Notes: generated by a model from the sequence alone, not told the origin. DNA of 64,000 bases from Bimuria novae-zelandiae CBS 107.79 (GCA_010015655.1 ML976690.1:181503-245502), one strand, 5' to 3'; positions 1-11,305 are shown, numbered from the stretch's first letter. Numbers and translations: made by a program.

Positions 1-422
1 GGGATAAACTCTGTATCAAATTTTGGCTTGTAGAGATCCTTTTTAGGACCCACAAAGGCCTGCCAGCGACAAGTAACGTACGGCGACTCCGCTTCAGATA
101 CCCCAGTAGCTGATTTTGTCTCCTCTTCCTGAGTTTCTCCCTGCGTAGGGTCGCCAACGCTGGGCGGGTCACTGGGTAGATCACTGGATAATACGATTGC
201 TGGCAGTGGCTGCGCAGACGGAGGCTCGATATCATGATCAAGGCTAACTGGATCAGATACAGCGTTGTCCTCCGGCGGAGGAGCATCCTTCTTGGATACT
301 TGTCTCCGTGATTGGGTACCTTTGGCAGCTGCTGCAGGCGCCCGGCGCGCACGTTTTGAAGGATTTTTACCTCCATCAAATGGCTGGGTAGCTGTACGCT
401 TACGCTGACTACGCGGCGGCAT
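1..422 (-). CDS. Partial ORF, N-terminal part, function unknown
   Basis: The minus strand is open from an ATG at 422 to the window edge, about 140 codons with no stop. The N terminus is basic (it begins MPPRSQRKRTATQPFDGGK) and is followed by a Pro/Ala/Ser/acid-rich low-complexity stretch, then a more ordered segment containing the motif CRWQAFVGPKK. The ORF lies about 140 bp outside the pogo element in a transposon-rich stretch. Basic, low-complexity N termini of this sort occur in fungal hAT-type transposases, but I see no diagnostic domain, so that is only a guess. The rest of the gene is outside the window. Confidence 0.4.
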   Translation of the reverse strand, partial: MPPRSQRKRTATQPFDGGKNPSKRARRAPAAAAKGTQSRRQVSKKDAPPPEDNAVSDPVSLDHDIEPPSAQPLPAIVLSSDLPSDPPSVGDPTQGETQEEETKSATGVSEAESPYVTCRWQAFVGPKKDLYKPKFDTEFI

Positions 423-565
423 AATACAGGTATTGATACAGGGTGAATGTTCGCTGTAATCATTGTTTTACTAACAAATTGGGTGATAGAAAATATTTTC
501 TGGGAAGCTGGGGCCACCTCGGCTGCCCGAAGTGGGGCGGGACGGTATTTCGGAAAGCACCGATA

Positions 566-613
566 ACGTGGCTTGGCACTCAATGCGCGTCGTCAGTCAG
601 TGCGCACCCTCGC
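566..613 (+). repeat. Left terminal inverted repeat of pogo element
   Basis: This 48-bp arm begins ACGTGGCTTGGCACT. Its inner 33 bases (581-613) are the exact reverse complement of 3031-3063. The outer 15 bases differ at three positions. Confidence 0.93.
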
Positions 614-1244
614 GGTAAACCACCAAACTTTGCAACAACATAACTCCACCAATATGGCTCCAATTGACGACGCAATAGCAGCAATCGAATCGCTAGCTCC
701 AGGAGAACACTTTTCATACTCTACAATAGCAAGAAAATTTGGTGTTGTGAGATCTACATTGACGCGCCGGCATCAACGCGTAACACAAGAGCGCGAGCTT
801 GCCGACAAATCTCGAAGAACTCTCCACCAACACCAAGAGAGAGAGCTCCTACAATACATACAACAACTTACAGAGCGCGGCCTCCCTCCTACACGCCAAA
901 TGGTACGTAACTTTGCGTCCTCTATTGCTCGCAAGGAGGTCTCTATGAGCTGGGTTGATCGCTTTGTGCGCCGCTACGAGTCCTCCCTTATAAAGCGCTG
1001 GTCAACAGGCCTTGACAGGAACCGCCACAACGCTGATTTAGAGGGCAAATATGAGCTCTACTTTCAACTCTTGTACGAGAAAATAGCAAAGTACGACATA
1101 CTGCCAGAGCATACCTACAATATGGACGAGAAGGGCTTTCTACTTGGTATCACCGGCCGTTCAAAAAGGATCTTCAACAGGCCTGTGTACGAGAGTCGGA
1201 AAGTGAGGCACGCTGTACAGGATGGCTCCCGCGAGTGGATATTA

Positions 1245-1507
1245 GTATTAGCATATATTTACGCTAATAGCTCTTTAATTAACCTAGCCCTTGTATATTA
1301 GTCTAACAAGAAGAGCCTATAATTAAGCTAGGTTAAATAAATTAATAATAATATATATAGAGTTTTTATCTCCTCCTTAACCTCTAGCTAGTCTAATAAT
1401 TAACTTAGTGTTATATAGCTTAAATAGGTATTTAACTATTATACTAAAGAGAAAGCGTAGAGAGCGCGATAATAATATTAACTATTAATACTTAATAGCT
1501 ATAGCTC
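1245..1507. other. RIP-mutated AT-rich block, part 1
   Basis: Composition changes abruptly within the transposase gene. In 1321-1500 I count no CpA and a single TpG, while TpA is very common and CpG survives. That is the pattern left by CpA to TpA mutation on both strands (repeat-induced point mutation), not simple AT drift. Confidence 0.85.
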
Positions 1508-1882
1508 TGTTAAGATCCGATCTTACAGGCACTTGGCTAGGCTCCAGAGCGCCTATGGTCTTATGGTGACCAATGGAGGTACAGTACCTGGAGGTCACGT
1601 GACTGCTCGCTGCGCTCGACTCGAGCATGTCGAGCAGGACAAGTATATAGGAACGCAAGAAGGAGTCTCTCTTCTACTTGTGTTTAACCTGTTTATCAAT
1701 CTATCGTTTGGATCTGAATAAGCAACCTTGTTGATTTGATTGTGCTGTACACACCTTCGATACCAACGCCCTCAGTGACAGGCGCAAGCTATCACTACAA
1801 CCCTTTCCCGTCCTACCAGTACTCCTGCCCGAGAACCAACCTTAGCCCCTTAGAGAATAGCTACCTCTTTGGGATCTTAACA
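1508..1882. mobile_element. Solo LTR nested in the pogo element
   Basis: This 375-bp segment starts TGTTAAGATC and ends GATCTTAACA, a perfect 10-bp terminal inverted repeat of TG...CA type. It is flanked on both sides by the 5-bp duplication AGCTC (1503-1507 and 1883-1887). It has normal base composition inside an RIP-ruined host and contains a TATATA at about 1644-1649. No internal retrotransposon sequence is present, so it is a solo LTR left by recombination of a full element, probably Copia- or Gypsy-type. Short chance ORFs inside it are not genes. Confidence 0.92.
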
Positions 1883-1887
1883 AGCTC

Positions 1888-2990
1888 TTATATTATAATA
1901 GATTTTATTAACTATTATAACTAGAATAAAATTCTCTTTACTATATTTTTTTCTTACGCAACCTATACGCTATAGCCTTTTCATATTTATATTTTTAAAT
2001 TACTCTTAGTAGCGTATATAAAGAAGCTTATAAAGTACTTATTTAAGTGCTAAGCGCTATTAATAGTAGCAAAAAAAGACTTTTTTAACCTATTTTAAAA
2101 GGCCTAGTAGAGTTATATAGCTCCGTAATTAGTTATAAAAGCCTTTACGTGTATAGGTACATAGCCTTAAGACCTAACGCATATGCTTAAGAGATTTAGG
2201 GAATAAATACCTTTATTATAAAAGAGCTTTATATTAGCACTTAGCGTGTTAGACTAGCGTAAAGTTAAGAGGCTCCTACGCTCTACTATTAATAATATTA
2301 TAAATAAAGTAGCGCGCACGCTTAGCTCTATAATATACTTAATTTTTATATAAAATTAACTCCTTAAGTATAAAAACTATAGCCTACGAAAGGCGCTTGT
2401 TAATTAAAAGCGTTATAAAAATAAGGGTAAGGCTTTGCCTTTAAGTACGCCTAAGCGCTATAGTAGAGGTGCTACTTTCTAGTCTCCTGCGATAGTACAG
2501 AGAGCTTATAACGCTCTCGCTTAATAAGAGGCGGATAAATAAGAGGAGCTACTCTAAAAAGCGCGTAAAAAGGAAATATAGAGATTAAATAAGGAGCTTA
2601 AACTACGTTTATAGGTAGAGAGACGTGTTATGCGCGTGTAAGCTTAAAAGGCGCGCGCGAGGGAGAGAGCTACGAAGGACGCTTAAAAAGCTTACTACTA
2701 ATAAGCTTATATAACTAAAAAGTATCTTAAAATTATATTAAACTTTTTTAAAAAGGAAATTAGCGTGCTTTTCTATCTACTTTTTAAAAAATATATAAAA
2801 ATAAGCCTCCGCGTACGCTTTAAAGAGTTATTTAAGTAAAGAGGGTAACGCTAACGCCCTTATAGCTTTTCTTATAGAGTAGGTAAATAATTAGAATACT
2901 AACGTAATATTTATAAATACTATAAGCTAGTAATACTTAATATACTTAGTTATACTTAATACTAAAAAATCTTATAATAAGAACTATTGT
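1888..2990. other. RIP-mutated AT-rich block, part 2
   Basis: This continues the AT-rich, CpA/TpG-poor block after the nested LTR. It is full of stop codons in all frames. Normal composition returns at about 2995, just before the right terminal repeat. Confidence 0.85.
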
Positions 2991-3030
2991 AGAGAGCTCT
3001 ACACTATATTTTGTTCGCGGCGTGGGGATG

Positions 3031-3078
3031 GCGAGGGTGCGCACTGACTGACGACGCGCATTGACTGCCGAGCTACGT
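3031..3078 (-). repeat. Right terminal inverted repeat of pogo element
   Basis: Reverse complement of 566-613 with three mismatches in the outer 15 bases. It is followed by TA at 3079-3080. Confidence 0.93.
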
Positions 3079-3080
3079 TA

Positions 3081-4119
3081 GAACCGGCCGATCAGCTGAG
3101 CCTGAACGCAACCATCGAGGCGCGTAACCGTTGGCTCCCGCAGCGCCACGGCGTGATACGCGTCCCAACGTCCACGATGAACGAACGCCATAACGGAGAA
3201 TTTTCATCTCGTATGCCGATGCAAACATGCTGCAGAATTTGGGTGTACAGTTGGTGTAACTTCAGTGATGATTCATGTCAAGCATTTGATTTCAGAGTTG
3301 GCAGCTGGATCAATGTTTGATTTCAATGATTCGTATTGCTCCTCGGAGCGTTCGAGTGTCGTAGTGTACAAGAGTCATCCTCGAACGAAGAGTCATGAGC
3401 TAAAGTAGGGAATGAGAGCATTGCTGTGCCGAAAGTCAGAGCTATGATTGAACTATACATCAACGTGATCGACGCAGTTCATACGCACGTGTTTCTGTAG
3501 GGATTGCGGAATCGAATATAGGATGAAAGTCATCCATGGACACCCATCGTGGAACTCGTAGTGTGAGATGGGCCCACCGGCTAGTCTGGAAATGGTGTAG
3601 CCCTCGCCACTCCTATGTGTGTGTTCCCGTTCTCACTTGGGCGAGATGTCACCGTAGAGAGTTGATAATAAATTCCACCGAGATTTTACCTTGACGTGGA
3701 AACGCCTGTTGCATCGCATACAATCACTGACATAGACGAGTTTCTGAAGCTCAGCGTGAGGAAGCCTGGTGCGCTGGAGGACAGGGCGACGGCGCAGAAG
3801 TAGAAGCTGAGATTCGTCATGTTTGATTAAGATCGGGATGGCTCCATTAGCCTGGAGGAAGCGACGAAGAGACATAGATAGTCCCCTCCTCCCAGGTAAA
3901 GTCCAGTAGCCTAAATTCCAAGAACAGACGGCTGGGATCGGAGTCGGTTCCACATGCCCTTCGATCAGGTCACCAAGACCTCAGACCATAGTAGTATAGA
4001 CCCAAGGAGTGAAAGCATATATTCAAAGGGTATCTACAAGCAATTTTACTATGCATCACATCGAATCCACGCTCACCGAACCGCATTAACACACCCACTA
4101 TCTTCTTTCGCGTCCCCTC
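3081..4119. other. Intergenic, no gene seen
   Basis: Lies between the transposon and the 3' end of the MFS gene. A 106-codon minus ORF (3633-3953) has no recognisable content and is probably chance. Confidence 0.5.
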
Positions 4120-5771
4120 CTACAAAAACCACCTAAAGTCCGGGCTATTCGGGCCCTCTCTCAACTTCTCCGTACTAACATCCCTCGCCGTAAGATTAAC
4201 CCCTTGTTTCTTATTCCTCCTGCGGTTATCAAAGATCATATACGAGCCCAACAGCAGCGCCGTCACACATCCCGTCGCGCCAAACGCCGCCGTCGTCGCC
4301 AACGCAGGCACATACTTCGGCTTATCCTTGTCCTGGAAGATATTCGAGCTAACGACGCCCATGAGATTGGCGAGCGGGACACCGACCGAGGTAAGCGTAA
4401 CGCGACGACCCTCGTGGGCGACGTTGTTGTTATACCAGGTGGAGAGGATGACGGACGGTGCGGAGGTGCCCCACACCATCATGAAGGCGGCGAAGTAAGC
4501 GGTGGAAAGGTGCGAGGGTACGTCGATGGCGGCGAAGATGATGAAGCCGCAGAAGGTCATGGCGAAGCCGAGCGCGATAAAGGGGAAGCGGATGCGCGCG
4601 AGATCAGAGGAGAAGGCGAGGATGAGCAGCATGACGGCGCCGACGCAGTTCGGCGCCACCGTGTAGAGGTTTGTCTTGATGGTGTCGTATTTCAGCGCCT
4701 GGATGATCTGCGGCATGAACAGGCCGACCGACTGGAGGGGAACACCGAGGCAGATTTCGATGGCGAGGAAGCCGTAGGTTGAGGGGAGCTTGAAGATCTG
4801 GAGCGCGTCTTTCAGGTTGAACTTCTCGCCGACAATGGCGGAGGAGTCGATTTGGATACGTGTGAAGGCTAGCTTCTTTTCGTCTTCGTTGAGGAATTTC
4901 GCTTCGTAGGCGTTCTTGGGGAGCCACCAATAGGCGACGAAGGAGAAGAGGACTGTTAGCGACCCCTCAAGGAGGAAAAGATATCGCCACCCTTTCAAGC
5001 TAGTGTTCTTGATCTGGAACACTCCAAAGGCGAGAAGACCGGAGAAGGCGTTTGCGATGTTGGAAGCGGCGTAGAAGAGGGCGAGACGGCGCGCGAGTTC
5101 ACCGCGACGGTAGAAGGTGGTGAGGTAGTAGATGACGAGCGGGAAGAAAGAGGCTTCCGCCGTACCTAATCAACGTCAGAACATGATCGTGATAAAACTC
5201 TTCGTCCGATCTCAAGCAGCAAGAAACGCAAAATAAAGTGAAGGGCCACTCACCCAGAAACCATCGAAGAGCCATCATTCCACCCCAATTCCTCACGGAT
5301 GCGCTCAACAGAGTCATGCTCCCGAAGCAAAACATCAGGATCGGCAACATCCGATGCGGTCCAATCTTCTTTCCCAGCATCGCAATCGGCGGCGCGAAAA
5401 GCACGTACGGGACAAAGAATATGCTCAGCATGGTGTTGTACTGGCCCGGCTTGAAATGCAAGTCCTTGTCCATCCCGTCCGTCTTCGCGTTGCCCAGATT
5501 ACCCTTGTCGAGCGCATTGAAGAGGTACCTTTAGTCAATGTTAGTTAGAGATGAGTGATTGAAAAATGGTGATTCCGTACATAAGAGCCAACATGGGCAG
5601 AATTCGGACATCGAACTTGAGCGCGAGCCTCTTCTCATGCTCAAAGGACGGAAGGTGCTCTGTTTGGCCTTCGCGCGGAACTGGATTATGGCCATCGGAG
5701 GACGAATTGGAAGCGGTAACTTCGAGACCGTTCTTTGCGAGCTCGGGCTCGGTCGCTTTGTAGTCGGCCAT
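4120..5771 (-). CDS. MFS anion:cation symporter, allantoate permease (Dal5) family
   Basis: Three exons (5771-5581, 5528-5254, 5165-4120) join in frame to 503 aa, the normal length for the fungal Dal5/Tna1/Liz1 group. The 52- and 88-nt introns have GT...AG ends, and the joins restore the family motifs LALMYLFNALDKGNLGNAK and ALRWFLGTAEASFFP. Family features seen include the D-x-R-I-L-P-x-L-A-L first helix, RRGELARRLALFYAASNIAN in the middle, and about 12 hydrophobic segments. The N-terminal ~55 residues are hydrophilic and cytosolic. Members import small organic anions across the plasma membrane (allantoate, nicotinate, pantothenate, others), and the substrate here cannot be read from the sequence. 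The start is the first ATG in frame. It stands alone, with no pathway neighbours. Confidence 0.9.
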
Positions 5772-7624
5772 GGTTGGCAGTAGAGCGTAGCGGACGTTAA
5801 GCTAGCGGAAGTGGCGCTTTCCCCCAGAGGCGCGATGATGTAGGACAAAGGCGACCCAGCGGGTGCGGACTGTCGTGCTAGTGTCCGGTCGACAATAAAG
5901 TCGTCGGCAGTAATGTCTAGTAGGGGAGTGGGAGTCGCTGTCACGCGGGACAAAGGACAGAATAAGGCGACCTTTGTATCGTTCAAGATACGCCCACGTT
6001 ACAGTGTAACGTTCTATCAAGCTTCTAGGCGGCGCGATGGTAAGCCGATTTTGTAAAGTCTGCAGCCGTCGCAGGCTAACTGACAGGTTAGGACACCCGT
6101 TGACCGGGGCAAGAACCGACGTGCAACCGTGCGTTTCGGCGCGATGATAGGACGTCTGTCCAATCCGCGTGACATACTGGTGAACGGTGAATTACGTTTG
6201 CGGCTCGTGAGTGGTCAGACGGCGCATACGGAGAGGAGATCGCTAACACCCCGGTCTGATAAGGGTAGGGGCTTTACATGGACATTCGGACCGCTCAAAT
6301 GGGTAGCCCGGTTGTTGGGTGACGGTTGCCAGCACCTGCATTCGCAAAATTATCGCATGTCTCACTCGTGTAGTAGCAGGAGCGCGCGAATGATGTATTG
6401 TTTGCTGTCTCCTTCCTTAACGGACGTCGAGGTGACTGTGTGTTCCCCGCAATCCCCGCGTTTTCGGCAGCCAACGCGACAGCGTCAATCCTCCGAGAAA
6501 GGGATTATTTTTACGCGCTTCTTGAAGCGCGTCTCTCGTCGCACATGAGACGGAAGACCGGCATTCAACTCTTGGAAGCCTTGACCTCCATCTTTCGAGC
6601 ATTTGCATCATCCTCAAGGAGCCAAGCAGACCTCAGTAAGAGCTTGCTTGCTCTAGACCTTTTGCACGGGACCCCTATCGCCACTCCTCCTGAGAAGAAA
6701 CACCATTCTCAGAAGTCCCGGAAAGCTTTTCTAGGCAGGAAACAAGGTAGGTGTGCGGCGTCGATGCTTACATTCATGCTCGTAACATTTTGAGCCAGCC
6801 AACCGAGCGCTTCTCGAAACTCCAATGCAACGCTCATGCACCAGGTCCGTTCAGCTGAGCTGCCACTGGGCGTAAGCGCAAGGCCCAAACGCAACCCTTT
6901 CAATAAACAACACGGTTTCACTTTCTTGCTGGTCTCATCACCTGTTCGCATGACCATTACTGCTCCCCATTGATAACCGCGGAGAACACATCCGCTGTTG
7001 GAGGTACTGCCCTGTCTAGTCCCTTGCACCGAGAATTTGTGTCTCCGTAACAAAGCCCGCCCAGGTGCCAGGAGAGATCCCTACAACAAGTATCCAGCTT
7101 ATCTCTTCCGCTCCGACATCGTATCTCGGGCGACTATTGCTATGCTGCACGCCGATGTAACTGCTCCACAGATGATTGCGCTCCACCGTCCAGGGACCGA
7201 GGCAGAGCCGAGAAAGCCCCTGCAATACCCTGATACCTCGTGCAGCCGTTATCTTTACAAAATAGCCGCAACCGCCCCAGGGCCGCCACCGCCGCTCACA
7301 TCTTTATCTGAGGCATTTAGGTGTCGCGTGAGCTTGCGCTTGCAGAGGTACATGTACCGTATATCCATATTGGTTGATGCGCATATGGTGATGCGTTGTT
7401 CGCAATGTGCCCGAGTGGCTCCATGGCTAGCTACCCAATAGACCACGAAAAGAAGTTCTAAAGTCGCCAAAGAGGCGAGAATGATGGGTGAAAAGTACAG
7501 TTAACGCCATATGGGTATCCCTTCCTAACCAGGCTTTTCACTGAAACGCCTTGCCCGTAGATAACAATGCGATCTTGAAAGTCTGAACAGAGGAAATAGA
7601 ATAGTAATACATGGCCTCCTAATA
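5772..7624. other. Intergenic, no gene seen
   Basis: Contains the promoter side of the MFS gene and the 3' flank of the next gene. Several overlapping ORFs of 70-147 codons occur on both strands without any recognisable domain, and none is supported. Confidence 0.5.
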
Positions 7625-9301
7625 TCATTCCTGTATCGCTTCTTTGCCCTTGGATGAAGGGTGGAGGAGGTTCGGTCGCCATTTCGTCACGTTTGAGACG
7701 CTGAAGTGTAGCGGCTCCTTCGGACCTTTCTCTCGGACAGGCATCTTTCGCTTCGAGCGACCGGATACATAGAGGGGATGCTGTACGTGACCGGCGCTGT
7801 TGATAGTGGGCATCGACTGTTTCGAGCGGAGCTTAGGCTTCTTGTCACGGTGCTCGTCGTCCTCATGGCTTTCAATGCTGCGGGTTTCTTCCGTCTCAAA
7901 ACTTCGTAGGCTGCTGCGCTCCGAGGAATAGCGGCTTGATTGTGTCTGCACACGCTCGATGGGGCTGAGCATGGATGCAGACTCGGCAAGGACATCCAGT
8001 TTCGAGGGCGCCCTATCCGCCACCGAGTGAGTTCGAGATGAATAGGTAGGTGGAGGGTCCTGGTAGTCGTACATGATTTCCGAATCGAGGCTCTTGTATT
8101 TAGCGTTCCCGTCCAATTCTTCATCGTCCATCCAGCACGAGTCATCAGCACCCAGAACAGCAGGAAGAAAGCGAATCTCGTTCCAGGTGACGTCCTCGAA
8201 TTGCAACGTGATATATAATATATCACCCTGCATCTTGTCGTGCGCAATGCAGTGATCTTCAAGGAACGGATAGTCCCACACGCCGCGATGAACAAGATCT
8301 GGGGGTAGAAGGGAAAGCGCCATGCGCCCGAATGGCTCATCCGCAGGTCGGTGAGCAGTCAAAGGCATCCACGGCCGACCCCGAAGGATTCCTTTGAACG
8401 TGGTCTCGATGCGGTTTGCAAAACAGGAACTGTCTTGACTTGGGAAGTCCATGTTCTGCTGCAGCTTGCGTGTGGCACAGCGCTTGTAGCCGTTGCTGTC
8501 TGGGTCGTAGGCAAACTTCTGACTCTTGCGCGGAACAAAGATGACTCGTGCGCTCCATGACAACGGGTATTTCTTATCATTACGAATCGGGAGTTGGCAC
8601 AGCATGTGCTGCGATTGCATGAGAAGGGGAAGTTGTGGAACAGGAGGCACTACTTTGGGTGTAGAGAGTAGAGGCTTGGGTGTCGCGGCTCCGGGTGTCG
8701 GTTCTCTGGAGATGCCGCTGTTCAGCTCCATGCGGTCGATCCTGTTTTCGAGGTCCATAGTCACTTCGTCGACCATGGTCAAACGCTCTTGCATGGCCTT
8801 CATCTGATCATTGAATTCTTGCGTCTTGTCCACTACAGCCTCCACTTTGTCGTCCATGTGCACTTTCAGATGCTGCATATTGGAGTACATGCGTGCTTCG
8901 ATGCCCTTGTAGGTGCGAAAATACTCTTCTCTTGCCATACGCTCTTTGAAGAGCTCCTGCTTCATCTGGTGCTCTAGGTGCTCATGCTTCTTGACTTCCT
9001 GCCGCAGCCGCTTCAATTCGGCGACGATGAATTCATATTCATCTGCCATGGCGGAGGATACGGGTTCCGGTTCGTGGTGCCAGGCCTGATGTCCGCAGCC
9101 GCATTGTGAGCGGACGAGAGAATCCGGAAAGAAGGTGCGGCACGAGCACCGTTGGCGTACACCGCCTGCTACTTCGGCAGGCACGATGAAGCTGCATTCT
9201 CCGCGCGGCAGCTGCGTCTCTTCAGCACGAGGAATGCGCGGATCGTTCCTCGATGCGGGCTTCACAGGCACGAGGTAGTTGTGGTGGTTGCTATTGAACA
9301 T
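7625..9301 (-). CDS. Coiled-coil protein of unknown function
   Basis: A single open frame of 558 codons from ATG 9301. Order of parts: a Cys/His-rich segment at about residues 50-75 (CSCRTFFP, then CGCGHQAWHH) that could bind a metal; a strongly charged coiled coil at about 86-195, rich in Lys/Glu/Met/Arg; a Pro-rich linker; an ordered region at about 225-385; and a Ser/Arg/acid-rich C-terminal tail. I recognise no named domain. Long proteins with this architecture are common hypotheticals in Pezizomycotina. The start is the first ATG, but an upstream exon cannot be excluded because the 5' flank is GC-rich with few stops. Cytosolic or nuclear location is a guess from the absence of signal or membrane segments. 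Confidence 0.75.
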   Translation of the reverse strand: MFNSNHHNYLVPVKPASRNDPRIPRAEETQLPRGECSFIVPAEVAGGVRQRCSCRTFFPDSLVRSQCGCGHQAWHHEPEPVSSAMADEYEFIVAELKRLRQEVKKHEHLEHQMKQELFKERMAREEYFRTYKGIEARMYSNMQHLKVHMDDKVEAVVDKTQEFNDQMKAMQERLTMVDEVTMDLENRIDRMELNSGISREPTPGAATPKPLLSTPKVVPPVPQLPLLMQSQHMLCQLPIRNDKKYPLSWSARVIFVPRKSQKFAYDPDSNGYKRCATRKLQQNMDFPSQDSSCFANRIETTFKGILRGRPWMPLTAHRPADEPFGRMALSLLPPDLVHRGVWDYPFLEDHCIAHDKMQGDILYITLQFEDVTWNEIRFLPAVLGADDSCWMDDEELDGNAKYKSLDSEIMYDYQDPPPTYSSRTHSVADRAPSKLDVLAESASMLSPIERVQTQSSRYSSERSSLRSFETEETRSIESHEDDEHRDKKPKLRSKQSMPTINSAGHVQHPLYVSGRSKRKMPVREKGPKEPLHFSVSNVTKWRPNLLHPSSKGKEAIQE

Positions 9302-11305
9302 CAGGGGAGGGCCTGGTCACGGCCGTGCCGTGCTTTTTGCTGGGTAAACGGACAGCTCATAGAAGGCCCTCAGGTCGGGGTCGAATGGGATCAAAAAGAA
9401 GGGCTGAGCCAGTTGAAGCAGCAGGTCGGCTAAGAGACTATCCGGGAGGTGTCAGCGGGGGCGAAGCGTGCGTTATAAATTGAGGATAACAGGCGGTAGG
9501 GGTTCTGAGGCTGGCGTACGTACAAGATAAGAAGAAGGGGCGTCGCAACCACAGCGCCGGAGCACGCGGGAGTATCCGGAGGGTGACAGGGCAGCGCGGC
9601 GGTCGCACAGCCAAAAGGAGAGCGTGGAGAGGGTGCGACCGTGGGCGCTGCTGAGGGTTTTGGGGACACGACAGACGAGGTACAGTGCTCGGTTTCTTTT
9701 TAGCTTCCAGACTAGCCCCCGGCGCCCGCGCCTGGATGTGGGAACGGACATGGCAGCCCTGCCATTACGGCGGTTTGAATGCGCGCAGAGGGCCCTGGGC
9801 CCCTGGGGGAGACAGGGCGCGGTGGATCGTCCAAGAGCCGCCAAGGACGATAAGGGCGTGGGGAGGAAGGCACGACGGCTGGTTTGGCAAGCGCGAGGGA
9901 GCGATGCAGGGAAGCCGCGAGCGATGTTGCTGGATGCGGAAGTCGCCAGGGTGTTCCCACAGCCACACGCCGCTGCACCACCTCACTCACCCAGAGGTTG
10001 TTTGGGTCGCTGTCGCCATACCGCTGCTGGAGCGCGCAACAGACGCCTGGGAGCGCGACAAAACACCCACACCCGCTCCACGCCTTCTCCGCCGGCAGCA
10101 GGGTCTCTCCGTCTGACCAGCCGCCAGGCGACCCCACTCGCGAGTTTCCCCGACACGTCTCGCGACACCATGTTCGCTGTCATTGCGAAGGTTTCGTGCT
10201 TGCGGCGTTGCCGAGGGCCCTGCGACGGCAGACGCTTGCTTTCCACGTGCTAGGCCGCTGCGTATTCCATGGCTGGCAAAAAGGACACGGACGCGGCTTA
10301 TCTCCGCCCAAGATGCTGGACCATGGCAAATCTCTTATCGCTTTCATATAATAATGTGCCAATGCGCCCCCACACTCGCCCGCGCTGCCCCATTGGCGCC
10401 GCTTCTCTCCTTCTCTAACACCACAGCTTCGAACACAGTCAGCCAGGACCGCTCGGGATGCCTACAACAAGGCACATCCTGGAGCGCGTGGGAAGCTTGA
10501 GGAACCATCACCAACGCTCGTACTGTTCCCGCAGCTGAATGCCGCGTTCGAGAACACCTCGGAACCGTTGCGCGCTCCTCGCCGCCGCCCACAGTGGCCG
10601 TCGGCCATGGAGCGGTCACGAACAGCTACGTAGCTTCACATGCCGTCACCTTCCCGGCTATAGGTGGTGCTGAATATGGCAATCGCTGCACGCATCAATG
10701 CACAGGATGTCTGAAGCGGATTGGCAGCGAAACGTCGAAGCGCTCAAGGCAGATGAAACGACAAACATCCATGACCTGCAGGGACCTTTCAAATCAAGTC
10801 GATTGTCAACGTGCCTGCGAAAACGTACGATTTGCAACTCTGAACCCAAAACTGAGGCGAGCTGTCTACGCCACAAGGACATCCGACCGCTTGCGGATAC
10901 CACCGAGGTCTTCTTTTAAGGGATGCCACATCGCCCGCGTCGCGCAACGTAACTGCATCCCGCGGTTTGTAAGAGACATTACACTGATCTAACCTCCACT
11001 ATGGCTCGGCACGGCATCCGACGATATTCGCCACAACACCATTAAGAGCGCGGCGCACTAATATGTTCGAGAATGTCGACTTTTGCCACAACCTGTTACA
11101 TTGCATCTTCGTTCCTGACGGACTAAATGGTGAAGCATTTGGGCTGGCGATATTCCTTGACCGCAGTGATATGCGAAATGTCTAGCGCTCATTGGCTTTC
11201 AATATCATCCTCAGGGGCCATATCGAAAGCCAGTAATTTTCAGCACTCGTCGATTGCTTACCGCGATCAAACTCCCGCGTCGTACAAGTTCATAATAACT
11301 TCATA
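9302..11305. other. Intergenic, GC-rich then mixed
   Basis: 9.4-10.6 kb is GC-rich, so long ORFs appear in several frames of both strands at once, the signature of low stop density rather than coding. No domain was recognised. It probably carries the promoter and 5' UTR of the gene ending at 9301. Confidence 0.5.

Larger units (their letters stand above)
654..2740 (+). pseudogene. pogo/Fot1 transposase, RIP-degenerate after codon ~195
   Basis: The reading frame starts at ATG 654 (MAPIDDAIAAIESL; the usual start context for this family, although the frame is open from further upstream). It shows a psq/CENP-B-like helix-turn-helix (STIARKFGVVRSTLTRR), a second Tc5/CENP-B DNA-binding segment (PPTRQMVRNFA, WVDRFVRR), and the start of the DDE_1 domain with the first catalytic Asp in YNMDEKGF. 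From about 1245 the frame turns AT-rich and stops at 1299-1301. Beyond it, broken fragments still look like the Lys/Arg/Glu-rich tail of such transposases (about 2500-2700). A 375-bp LTR interrupts it at 1508-1882. It is non-functional. The 3' end given is approximate. Confidence 0.85.
566..3078 (+). mobile_element. pogo/Fot1-like Tc1-mariner transposon, RIP-damaged, with nested solo LTR
   Basis: The element is bounded by 48-bp terminal inverted repeats (566-613 and 3031-3078; 45 of 48 positions match, and the inner 33 match perfectly) starting ACGT. It is flanked by TA dinucleotides at 564-565 and 3079-3080, the TA target duplication expected of Tc1/mariner elements. It carries a transposase gene in the + direction. 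Without the nested LTR and its duplication it is about 2.13 kb, a usual size for fungal pogo elements. Roughly 1245-2990 (apart from the LTR) is AT-rich and nearly free of CpA/TpG, as expected after RIP, while the first about 680 bp and the 3' terminal repeat keep normal composition. Confidence 0.9.

Noticed and set aside
443..643. 66-codon ORF overlapping the left end of the pogo element
   Set aside because: Spans the TIR boundary and has no domain; chance.
1533..1924. Two 62-codon ORFs
   Set aside because: They lie in the solo LTR, non-coding.
3633..3953. 106-codon minus ORF
   Set aside because: No recognisable family; composition not distinct from flanks.
4204..4782. 192-codon plus ORF
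   Set aside because: Antisense shadow of the MFS transporter; highly charged low-complexity translation.
7687..8340. 217-codon minus ORF
   Set aside because: Shadow frame of the coiled-coil gene on the same strand.
9624..10351. Set of long ORFs in several frames on both strands
   Set aside because: GC-rich region with few stops; simultaneous ORFs in opposing frames and no domain.
10594..10992. 132-codon plus ORF upstream of the Tc1 element
   Set aside because: Overlaps opposite-strand ORF, no domain, no splice or family support.
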